Source of the DNA: Firmicutes bacterium UBA1393
Lineage (GTDB): Bacteria > Bacillota > DTU025
DNA: 10,957 nucleotides
NCBI GenBank assembly: GCA_002305255.1
Contig: DBQN01000079.1
Coordinates: 1-10,957, forward strand
Direction: 5' to 3'
The notes beneath the pieces are model-generated. The model was not told the DNA's origin. It worked only from the letters and a program-made list of their open reading frames with translations, and did not search any database. Made by a program: the position numbers and the translations under genes. Of the stretch, positions 1 through 6,038 are shown piece after piece. Position 1 is the first letter of the stretch. Each line of letters opens with the position of its first letter.

Positions 1-2846
1 AGGTAGACGTTGTAGGTCACAGGACCGTGCGCGTCCTCCACCGCTTCCCATGTCCACACAGGGTTCTGGTTCGTCGGGTTCGGGCTCGCCACCGGCGCTG
101 TAGGCGTCGCCACCGTTGCGTCGATGATCACAATCGACGTATCGGGAGTGCTTTCATTGCCTGCGGCGTCTACCGCAATCACTATCAGGACGTGGGCGCC
201 GTCGGCCAGATCGGAGCTTGGCCAATAGGCGTAGAACGGCCATTGGTATGTGACATCAAGCGGCGCCGAGAAGTCCAGTGAGTAGATGTATTTGACCACT
301 GGAGCATCTGTTGGGCCATCCGGTTCCGGTGATGACCACTGCCAGACCGGTCTCGGGTCGTTCGTCGGCGTCGTCATCGGCTCGATGGTAACCGTCGGAC
401 CGGTACGGTCGACTATGGTAGTCTCCCTGCTAGACGCTGCGCTGACGTTGCCTGCGTCATCAACCGACCTAACGGCTGCCCATACCTCGGCCCCGTCCTC
501 CGCGCCGCTGATGTCGATGGTCAGCGTCTGAACATTGGGCCAGGTCACCACGTCTATTGGTTCGCTGTTTCCAATGACGTAGCGCACTCTGTAGCGGGAG
601 GCGCCGTCAACCGCAGTCCACACCAGCGTCAGCGAATCGGCGTTAGTGTAGGCCGGCAGCGACTGCATGACCGGCACCGCCGGAGCTACCGTGTCTATTA
701 CGACGTGACCCGGTGTCGACCTGGCGCTCTCATTGTAGAGGTCATCGAGAGCCGTAACCTCCAGAATGTGGAGGCCATCTGACAGGTCGAAATCGGGCGT
801 GTAGGACGGAGTGTACTCGGGATCCTCAGGGACAAGGTCCTCAGTCCAAACATACTCGCCGTCCAGATACACGTTGAAGCAGGCGACATCATCGAAGGCG
901 TCAAGGCCTTTGCCACCGTACTGCCCAGCACTCCACTGCCAGGTCCATGTCGGCCTTGGGTTATTTGTCAGTGCTTCGCTAGTCGTCGGCATTCCAGGAA
1001 CCTCAGGTGGCGTGATATCTATCTCCACGCCCACTTCATCTGTCCAGGCGCTGAGGTTACCCAGGGCGTCAGCGGCTCTGACTCTCAGATAGTGCCAGCC
1101 CTCGACTAGCCCAGGAGCGAAGTAATACGGGTCATTGCCTACGTTGATGACTGCTCCGCCATCGAGCTGCACTATATAGTCGGCAACATCACCGGTGGAG
1201 GGGTTCCACATCCACATAGGCTTCGTGCTGTTGGTGCGCTCATACCCCGCGTCGAGGCCCGTTGGGACTGCCGGCGCCTCCTTGTCAACGGTAACGCTGC
1301 CCGAAGCGGTCGGGCTCTCGTTGCCCAGCCAGTCGTAGGCACGCACCGAGAGTGTATACGTTACCGTGCTATTGGGGTTATCGAAGTACGTGGAATAGGT
1401 GTTCGTGTTACCGACGTCAACCTCAGGTGCGCCGTCAACGCTCACCTTGTAGCCAACTGCGCCATCAGGATTGCTCCAGCTCCACGTCTGTGGCGACTCG
1501 TTGGTAGGGCTAGGCGACACCAGCGTCAATGCCGGCGCGTCCGGGCCAGTGGTGTCAAAGATCGTGGTAAGCGTTGCCGACCAGCCGCTGGTCTTGATAC
1601 CGCCCGAGCTCAAGGTGGAGATGGCCCTCACCCTGAACCACCACTGGCCTTCGTCAGCGACTGGTGCCAGTGACAGGGTGTAGCTCGACACCGCTGGCGA
1701 AGTCTGGAAGGCGATCCCGGAGAAGTCGGCATTCCGGGAGGCCTGCAGTTCGTACGTGATGGCATTAGTTCCATCCGTGATGTCGTTCCAGTCGATCAAT
1801 ATCGGAGAGGTTCTGTAACCCTCCGCTAGCGGAACGACGTCAGGAATGGCTGGGGCGGCAGTGTCGATCAGCACAGGGGCAAACTCGAGCGCACTGCTCT
1901 CGTTTCCTGCGTTGTCGATTGCTTTGACAGTGAGGGTGTAGTAGCCGTCTGACAGTGGCTCCGTCGGCGTGAACGACGTGTCTGTGGTCTCAGCCCACAG
2001 TGCGCCGTTCCCGAACACCAGGTAACGATCGATTCCGGATCCAATGTCCGAGCCTGACCACATCCATGTGGGAGTCGGATTGGTTCCGGGTGTTACCGGG
2101 GTGAGGACGGGGGTCACTAACGGATTAGCCGTGTCAAGCACGTATGGGGCGCTGATCGCGCTCCAGTTCGACGAGTTGCCCGCCGAGTCAAACGCGGCGA
2201 CTCGGATGGTGTAAGTGCCATCCAAGCCCAGCGGATCGTCTGGCGTCCAAGATGTCGTCGTCACTGTGAGCGGTGGTACTTCGGCGAAGCCTAGACCGTC
2301 TCTACTGATCTGTACGCAGTAGACTATGGGCTTCCCACCATCATCTACTGCGGTCCACGTCCAGGTGGGAGTGGCGTCGTTTCCAGGCGAAGCCACAGGA
2401 TCTGAAAGGAGAGGAATTCCAGCCACCGCCGCCGGGGGAGTGTCATCGACTAGGAAGGCGTGAAGCCGCGTATCGCTTGCCGATGTCAAACTCGAGCCCT
2501 GGGCCGTAACCGTGAGATCCTTAGTTCCCTCCAGCTCTCCGGAACTCAGCGTAATGGGAAGCGTGAAGGAGGCGGTTCCAGTACTGTCCACGGTCACCTG
2601 GTTGACGAAGGACACAGTGGAGTCGCCTACAGAGACTGTGAAAGACACAACCTCGGCCTGCGTAGTCGTGACTTTGCCGCTCACTTCGATCGTGGCCCCG
2701 GGCCGCACGGAGGACCCGATCGCCGGAACCGTCGACCATATCTCGACAGAACTTATGTCCGCCGAGGCCACTCCGCTCAATGCAAGCAGCATCAATATCA
2801 GTACGGAGGTTGCCAGGAAGATTGACCCTCGCCGGTATTGTCTCAT
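1..2846 (-). CDS. Large secreted multi-repeat Ig-like/FnIII-like protein, C-terminus off the left edge (partial)
   Basis: The frame starting at ATG 2846 stays open for 948 codons and runs off the window. An in-frame TAG lies directly before the ATG, so no earlier start is possible. Residues 1-29 form a Sec signal peptide: basic start MRQYRRG, hydrophobic core, then GVASA with likely cleavage before D30. Residues 30 to about 130 are a first beta-rich domain. Then come repeats with the pattern (N)PTxTWxW, a DG turn, LxDGxYTLxVxAxDxAGNxS, and a closing V/IDTxAP linker. Linker Asp residues lie at 135, 238, 328, 431, 521, 610, 718, 813 and 909, giving eight complete repeats and part of a ninth. 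Trp pairs sit at 162/164, 261/263, 455/457, 545/547, 634/636, 835/837 and 931/933. This architecture is typical of extracellular stalk, adhesin or S-layer-associated proteins. No anchor or catalytic domain is visible, as the C-terminus is missing. It may be controlled by the upstream two-component system. The ligand is unknown. Confidence 0.9.
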   Translation of the reverse strand, partial: MRQYRRGSIFLATSVLILMLLALSGVASADISSVEIWSTVPAIGSSVRPGATIEVSGKVTTTQAEVVSFTVSVGDSTVSFVNQVTVDSTGTASFTLPITLSSGELEGTKDLTVTAQGSSLTSASDTRLHAFLVDDTPPAAVAGIPLLSDPVASPGNDATPTWTWTAVDDGGKPIVYCVQISRDGLGFAEVPPLTVTTTSWTPDDPLGLDGTYTIRVAAFDSAGNSSNWSAISAPYVLDTANPLVTPVLTPVTPGTNPTPTWMWSGSDIGSGIDRYLVFGNGALWAETTDTSFTPTEPLSDGYYTLTVKAIDNAGNESSALEFAPVLIDTAAPAIPDVVPLAEGYRTSPILIDWNDITDGTNAITYELQASRNADFSGIAFQTSPAVSSYTLSLAPVADEGQWWFRVRAISTLSSGGIKTSGWSATLTTIFDTTGPDAPALTLVSPSPTNESPQTWSWSNPDGAVGYKVSVDGAPEVDVGNTNTYSTYFDNPNSTVTYTLSVRAYDWLGNESPTASGSVTVDKEAPAVPTGLDAGYERTNSTKPMWMWNPSTGDVADYIVQLDGGAVINVGNDPYYFAPGLVEGWHYLRVRAADALGNLSAWTDEVGVEIDITPPEVPGMPTTSEALTNNPRPTWTWQWSAGQYGGKGLDAFDDVACFNVYLDGEYVWTEDLVPEDPEYTPSYTPDFDLSDGLHILEVTALDDLYNESARSTPGHVVIDTVAPAVPVMQSLPAYTNADSLTLVWTAVDGASRYRVRYVIGNSEPIDVVTWPNVQTLTIDISGAEDGAEVWAAVRSVDDAGNVSAASSRETTIVDRTGPTVTIEPMTTPTNDPRPVWQWSSPEPDGPTDAPVVKYIYSLDFSAPLDVTYQWPFYAYWPSSDLADGAHVLIVIAVDAAGNESTPDTSIVIIDATVATPTAPVASPNPTNQNPVWTWEAVEDAHGPVTYNVY

Positions 2847-2944
2847 CTAGTAAGTTCACTCCCTTCGCTAGAACAGAGAACAAGCGTGATCATCGCCGTT
2901 GAGTCCGACGTGACCAGGTGACACTGAACACTCAACTCAGGCAT
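2843..2944 (-). CDS. Possible 33-residue leader ORF coupled to the Ig-like gene
   Basis: An ATG at 2944 directly follows AGGAGGAG (2952-2945) and opens 33 codons (MPELSVQCHLVT at the start). Its TGA (2845-2843) shares bases with the ATG of the Ig-like gene in an ATGA overlap. This is the usual geometry for translational coupling, and the large gene's own SD is only moderate (GGGAG, about 12 bases upstream). Against it, the AGGAGG-to-ATG spacing is only 2 bases; the in-frame TTG at codon 4 would be 11 bases away. The peptide is short, has two Cys and no recognisable family. It could be a leader peptide, or a chance ORF in an untranslated leader. Confidence 0.27.
   Translation of the reverse strand: MPELSVQCHLVTSDSTAMITLVLCSSEGSELTR
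2904..2914 (-). promoter_or_regulatory. Repeated motif GTCACGTCGGA, copy nearer the Ig-like gene
   Basis: An 11-bp exact repeat of the site at 2960-2970 in the same orientation, 56 bp apart centre to centre. It lies 57 bases before the ATG at 2846 and inside the possible leader ORF. Next to it the plus strand reads GTGAC twice (2910-2914 and 2918-2922). It is a candidate operator half-site for the neighbouring LuxR-type regulator. That role is inferred from repetition and position only. Confidence 0.35.
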
Positions 2945-2952
2945 CTCCTCCT
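2945..2952 (-). promoter_or_regulatory. Consensus Shine-Dalgarno sequence (AGGAGGAG) about 100 bases before the Ig-like gene
   Basis: Reading the minus strand, AGGAGGAG ends immediately before ATG 2944. It is too far from the Ig-like start (2846) to serve it directly, so it either drives the leader ORF or acts as a ribosome standby site. The same octamer is found upstream of the kinase gene at 5599-5606. Confidence 0.5.
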
Positions 2953-2959
2953 ATCACAA

Positions 2960-2970
2960 TCCGACGTGAC
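2960..2970 (-). promoter_or_regulatory. Repeated motif GTCACGTCGGA, distal copy
   Basis: Exact copy of the 11-mer at 2904-2914, placed just upstream of the AGGAGGAG at 2952-2945. The 10-mer GTCACGTCGG also occurs on the plus strand at 5642-5651 upstream of the kinase gene. A regulator site is the simplest reading; a conserved untranslated RNA element is the alternative. Confidence 0.35.
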
Positions 2971-3120
2971 GTGTAGATGATTCCGAAAAGAAGCTTGCAC
3001 GCACCGAATCGACCTGCTTCACCACTGCGTGCAACCCGCATAAGTCGATCTAAGTTGAATTCTATTGAAAACCTCCAGCAAGCAGCACTGTTCGCAGGTA
3101 TAGTTGGGGTACACTGTAGG

Positions 3121-3154
3121 TATAAGAAAAGTGCAGTCACTCTCGACTGCACTT
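3121..3154 (-). terminator. Rho-independent terminator after the response regulator
   Basis: On the minus strand a perfect 10-bp stem (AAGTGCAGTC, 3154-3145, with GACTGCACTT, 3138-3129) closes a 6-base loop and is followed by a T-rich run (TTCTTATA). It begins 26 bases after the regulator's stop codon. There is no T run on the plus-strand side, so it works for leftward transcripts only. It should end the kinase-regulator transcript and give the downstream Ig-like gene its own promoter, or allow partial readthrough. Confidence 0.8.
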
Positions 3155-3179
3155 GAAAACCCTCGGAATTCGCGGTAGA

Positions 3180-3821
3180 TTATTGTATTTTGCTTATCTG
3201 CATTAGGGCTGCATACGCGATGACCTCTGATCTATTATTGAGGTGGAGTTGGTCGAGGATCTGCTTCATGTGATACTTCACTGTGCGCTCACTGATGAAC
3301 AGGGCGCTGCCTACTTCCTTGTAGGTCATCCCCGAGGCCACCAGCTTCAACACCTCCATCTGCCTGGGCATGAGCAATGGCTGGGATAACCGACTGCCAG
3401 ACGCGCTCTGGTTTCGGAACTCCTCCAGCAGTTTAGCGGTGAGCCCGGGAGAGAACGCCACCTCCCCGCGCTGGAGGTCCTCAAGCATCGTGATGAGATC
3501 GTCTGCGTCAACGCTCTTGAACAGATACCCGGAAGCCCCGCTCTTCACTGCCTCAAAGATGTCGTTTTCGCCTTCCGACACAGTGAGCATGACGATCTTC
3601 ACGTCCGGGAATTCTGCCTTTATGAGACGGGTGGCCTCCAGGCCACCGCATCGTGGCATACTGATGTCCATCAGCACGATGTCAGGAGCGCTGCTCCGTA
3701 CCATCTGAAGCGCCTCGTACCCGTCTGAGGCAGTTCCGACCACATCTATCCCACGCAGCTTCAGCAGATTGGCCAATCCGCCTGCGAAAAGCATGTGGTC
3801 GTCTACTATCAGAACTCTCAT
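3180..3821 (-). CDS. NarL/FixJ-family two-component response regulator
   Basis: 213-residue DNA-binding response regulator of normal family length. Residues 1 to about 118 are a receiver domain: acidic pocket D7-D8, phosphoacceptor D52 in LMDISMP, T80 in VMLT, and K102 in GYLFKS. A linker of about 30 residues leads to a LuxR-type helix-turn-helix (about 149-205) with PRQMEVLKLVASGMTYKEV and the recognition region ISERTVKYHMKQIL. The protein should be phosphorylated by the kinase encoded immediately upstream and then bind DNA as a dimer. Its ATG overlaps the kinase stop codon (ATGA), and its SD (GGAGG, about 10 bases upstream) lies in the kinase's last codons, so translation is probably coupled. 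A terminator follows 26 bases after the stop. Targets are not known; the repeated GTCACGTCGG sites beside the locus are candidates. The family assignment is firm, the regulon is inference. Confidence 0.96.
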   Translation of the reverse strand: MRVLIVDDHMLFAGGLANLLKLRGIDVVGTASDGYEALQMVRSSAPDIVLMDISMPRCGGLEATRLIKAEFPDVKIVMLTVSEGENDIFEAVKSGASGYLFKSVDADDLITMLEDLQRGEVAFSPGLTAKLLEEFRNQSASGSRLSQPLLMPRQMEVLKLVASGMTYKEVGSALFISERTVKYHMKQILDQLHLNNRSEVIAYAALMQISKIQ

Positions 3822-5542
3822 GGCGAGTTCGCCTCCTCCTCACGCTGCAATGGGATGCACACTCTCACTTCGGTTCCTTTGCCCGGCGCAGATACTACTG
3901 CCAGATCACCGCCCAGGCTCTCAGCCCGCTCGCGCATGATGCCGATGCCAAGGCCCATATTGCCCTTGCCGGGCTGTTGGACGGCGGGATTGAAACCGCA
4001 CCCATCGTCCTTTACGGAAACCTGCAGCAGGCCCTGCACTGTTTCGAACTTCACAGTGAGCTTGCCTGCTGAGGCGTGCTTCACTGCATTAGTGCATGCC
4101 TCCTGGATGATCCTTAGGATCTGAAAGCCGGCTTCATTGCCGAGGGCATGCTCATCGAAGTCGGCGGGCATGGCAAGGTCGATCCTAACGCCACTCCGTT
4201 GCTCGAGCCCGTCCAGCAGCGCCAGAAGCTTCGGTCTGAACTCAAAGCGCAGTGCCGCGTCGCCCATCATGCTGACGATGTGCTGGCGCAGATCTGAATA
4301 GGTCTCGCGAACTACCTCCACGAGCCTCGTCAGATCCTCCTCGACACTCGCTCCGCCGTTGTGGATCAAGTTCTCGCGGGTGGCCTGAAGCTGGACGTTG
4401 AGGTAGCCTAGGGTCTGGCCGATGTTATCGTGAAGCTCGCGCGCCAGAAGCTCGCGTTGTTGGTGAGCAGTGAGAGCCACGCTGTCGCGAAGGCGCTGAT
4501 CCTGGCTCTGCACGCGCTCTGTGATGTCGTTTATCACCAGCGTCTTTCCGACCAGCGCTCCGGCCTGGCTAAACAGCGTCGACACGCGGATCTCGTAATA
4601 GTCGTCGCCGTGCCGCACGTCAACCACCTGATCACCCGTATGGCTCATCATGTCCTTGAGCGCGGCTGCCGCTTCAGGCCAGCACTGCAATAGCTGTGCG
4701 GGGCCGACATTGGCCAGGTCCCTGGTACGCAGTCTCACCATCCTCCTGGCCGCCGGATTAGCATAGACGACCAGGCCCTCCGCACCTACCACGGCGACTC
4801 CGCTGTCCATGCCCTCCACAACTGCCGATAGGGCTATGGGCCTGATGTCTAGCAAGTAGTAGCGGAGAATGGCTATTATCGTAACGATGCCCGACAGAGC
4901 AAAGGAGACGGGCGTGAAATCGACATTCGGAAGGGGGCTCTGCCCAATGAGGTAGACGATGTTGTACACGCACGGCACCGACACGCCCACTAGAGCCAGT
5001 AGCCCCTGCCCCCTGTAGGGATTGGGCAGCCCGAACACCGTTCGCGTGATGGCCAGCAAGCCGAGGAGAATCAGGAAGTAATTGTAGAAGACCATGACCC
5101 TAAAGGCCCAGCCGTACTCCTTGGCCACAACCGGCAGCGGGCCGCTGACATCGAGGTGCACTCCATAGCTCATCCACGAATGGTACGGGTTCGTGAAGGA
5201 CAGTATCGCGAAGACCGCCGACATCGCAAGCAGAAGCGTCACTTTCCTCTTGGTCAGCACATCTTGCCGACCCGAGAAGCCTATAGCCATTGCCAGCCAC
5301 GCCACGGGTGCCGTGGTTATGCCGATGTACTGGACGTTGCCCCAAAACAACTTGCCCTGAAGCGTGACACTGCAGTGCTCAGCCGCACTCCCCAACGACC
5401 AGACAGACAGCGCGACCATGAACAGTCCGATCGCCGTTGAACCTGGTCTCCCCCGCCGGGCCCAGGCCAGGTCTGCCGCCATCAGCGTGATCACTCCGCT
5501 GATCACGTACGGCACCGCGAATGGTGTGTACTCCATCTGCAT
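3818..5542 (-). CDS. 7TM-PAS sensor histidine kinase (HisKA_3 / NarX-DesK type)
   Basis: 574-residue membrane sensor kinase. Seven hydrophobic segments lie near residues 8-25, 36-54, 70-90, 101-117, 145-167, 180-200 and 211-228. Basic loops (RRGR near 29-32, TKRK near 97-100, the stretch around 167-178) place the N-terminus outside and the C-terminus inside. The arrangement, including TPVSFALSGI before a LLDIRPIA exit, matches the histidine kinase 7TM sensor region. A PAS domain follows (about 242-343), then HisKA_3 with phospho-acceptor H371 in RELHDNIGQTLG, then the ATPase domain with N485 (N box), DDGCGFN at 512-518 and a GKGNMGLGIGIM box at 525-536. All catalytic motifs are intact. ATG 5542 is the first possible start after an in-frame TAA; its SD (AAAGG) is weak. 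The stop overlaps the regulator's start, so the two form a pair. The signal sensed is unknown; the longest outer loop (about 118-147) and the PAS domain are the likely sensing parts. Confidence 0.95.
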   Translation of the reverse strand: MQMEYTPFAVPYVISGVITLMAADLAWARRGRPGSTAIGLFMVALSVWSLGSAAEHCSVTLQGKLFWGNVQYIGITTAPVAWLAMAIGFSGRQDVLTKRKVTLLLAMSAVFAILSFTNPYHSWMSYGVHLDVSGPLPVVAKEYGWAFRVMVFYNYFLILLGLLAITRTVFGLPNPYRGQGLLALVGVSVPCVYNIVYLIGQSPLPNVDFTPVSFALSGIVTIIAILRYYLLDIRPIALSAVVEGMDSGVAVVGAEGLVVYANPAARRMVRLRTRDLANVGPAQLLQCWPEAAAALKDMMSHTGDQVVDVRHGDDYYEIRVSTLFSQAGALVGKTLVINDITERVQSQDQRLRDSVALTAHQQRELLARELHDNIGQTLGYLNVQLQATRENLIHNGGASVEEDLTRLVEVVRETYSDLRQHIVSMMGDAALRFEFRPKLLALLDGLEQRSGVRIDLAMPADFDEHALGNEAGFQILRIIQEACTNAVKHASAGKLTVKFETVQGLLQVSVKDDGCGFNPAVQQPGKGNMGLGIGIMRERAESLGGDLAVVSAPGKGTEVRVCIPLQREEEANSP

Positions 5543-5598
5543 CAGGCAGTTGACCTTTCGCCAAGATTTTCTACATTACTTCTGTGAATTAATCGATA

Positions 5599-5606
5599 CT
5601 CCTCCT
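5599..5606 (-). promoter_or_regulatory. AGGAGGAG Shine-Dalgarno-like octamer without a usable start codon
   Basis: The minus strand carries a perfect AGGAGGAG about 57 bases before the kinase ATG, but no ATG, GTG or TTG follows at normal spacing; the next ATG is followed directly by TAG. The kinase's own SD is weak. The octamer may hold ribosomes in standby, or may be a remnant. The same octamer precedes the Ig-like gene. Confidence 0.3.
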
Positions 5607-5641
5607 GCGTGTTTGATGTTTCGACCGAAAATCGCCAGCTA

Positions 5642-5651
5642 GTCACGTCGG
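5642..5651 (+). promoter_or_regulatory. Third copy of GTCACGTCGG, upstream of the kinase gene
   Basis: Exact 10-base match to the core of the two sites before the Ig-like gene. Here it reads on the plus strand, so it is inverted relative to the kinase's transcription direction. It lies 100 bases from the kinase start. This position would suit autoregulation of the two-component operon by its own regulator; that is inference. Confidence 0.33.
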
Positions 5652-5830
5652 CATCTGGCAGAGCCGAGTGCATCGTCCGCGTCAGCGTTAGTGCCCCTTG
5701 TCCGTCTTGTGCGGCAGCAACCGTAGGTCGCGCGAAGAATAGGCTTTGGACAGGCATTAAGCATTGAGGCCGTAGACATCGCGACTGTCGGGCAACAGCC
5801 AGGCTGCCAGGCGTGCGGCTTGTCGCCCGT

Positions 5831-5860
5831 TCTACACTCGCGATCGCGATGATGTATACT
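5831..5860 (+). promoter_or_regulatory. Candidate sigma-A-like promoter for the rightward genes
   Basis: TCTACA (5831-5836, four of six matches to TTGACA) is followed after 18 bases by TATACT (5855-5860, five of six matches to TATAAT). It would give a leader of about 170 bases before the ATG at 6039. The weak -35 box and the palindrome filling the spacer suggest a regulated promoter. No other pair of this quality was found nearer the gene. Confidence 0.33.
5838..5849. repeat. Perfect 12-bp palindrome TCGCGATCGCGA in the promoter spacer
   Basis: The sequence equals its own reverse complement and lies between the candidate -35 and -10 boxes, the classic place for a repressor or MerR-type activator site. 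It contains GCGATCGC, which is overrepresented in some genomes for unrelated reasons, so function is uncertain. Confidence 0.35.
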
Positions 5861-5993
5861 TAGGTAGTACCGACATCTGTCATCCCTCCGTGCATCGCCC
5901 TCATGTGCGAAAGCACTACGGCGACGCCGGCATCACTATTGACCTCAGGCAATCCATCCCAGCACCGATTCAGAGCGATCACCAGGTGGTCTA

Positions 5994-6003
5994 TCTAGCT
6001 AGA
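5994..6003. repeat. 10-bp palindrome TCTAGCTAGA before the secreted-protein gene
   Basis: A perfect palindrome lying 35 bases upstream of the ATG at 6039 and just ahead of its SD. It contains CTAG, which is often rare in bacterial genomes. It could be an operator or a small RNA hairpin near the ribosome binding site, or chance. Confidence 0.22.
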
Positions 6004-6038
6004 AGCAAGACGATTCGTACAGCTTGGAGTTGAGCTGA

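Larger units (their letters stand above)
2847..3179. other. Intergenic region between the response regulator and the Ig-like gene
   Basis: This stretch of about 330 bases is more AT-rich than the coding DNA around it. It holds the regulator's terminator (3121-3154), the two GTCACGTCGGA copies, the AGGAGGAG, and the possible leader ORF. On the minus strand a TAGAAT resembling a -10 box occurs within TTTTCAATAGAATTC (about 3055-3069), but no convincing -35 box stands 16-18 bases before it. A promoter for the Ig-like gene is expected here because a terminator separates it from the regulator; I could not place it firmly. Confidence 0.55.
5543..6038. other. Divergent intergenic region between the kinase and the secreted DUF11-like protein
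   Basis: About 500 bases with no convincing gene. It should carry the promoters for both directions. Visible elements are an AGGAGGAG on the minus strand (5606-5599), one GTCACGTCGG (5642-5651), a weak plus-strand promoter candidate (5831-5860) containing a 12-bp palindrome, and a 10-bp palindrome at 5994-6003. The part next to the kinase (about 5560-5640) is clearly AT-richer. A 71-codon minus-strand ORF (5757-5542) ends in a TGATG overlap with the kinase start, but has no SD and no recognisable sequence. Confidence 0.5.

Noticed and set aside
701..709. CGACGTGAC, resembling the repeated motif, inside the Ig-like gene
   Set aside because: Matches only nine of ten bases and lies in coding sequence; not counted as a fourth site.
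1..2846. Whether the short plus-strand ORFs in this region are separate genes
   Set aside because: The minus strand is open without a break for 948 codons, with a signal peptide and regular domain repeats, so the plus-strand ORFs are shadows.
2937..3152. 71-codon minus-strand ORF between the regulator and the Ig-like gene
   Set aside because: It would start at a GTG inside the terminator stem, has only a poor SD-like GAGGG, and shows no family features.
5542..5757. 71-codon minus-strand ORF ending in a TGATG overlap with the kinase start
   Set aside because: No SD before its ATG, mixed codon use, no recognisable sequence, and it spans the AT-rich leader. The overlap alone is not enough; conservation in relatives would revive it.
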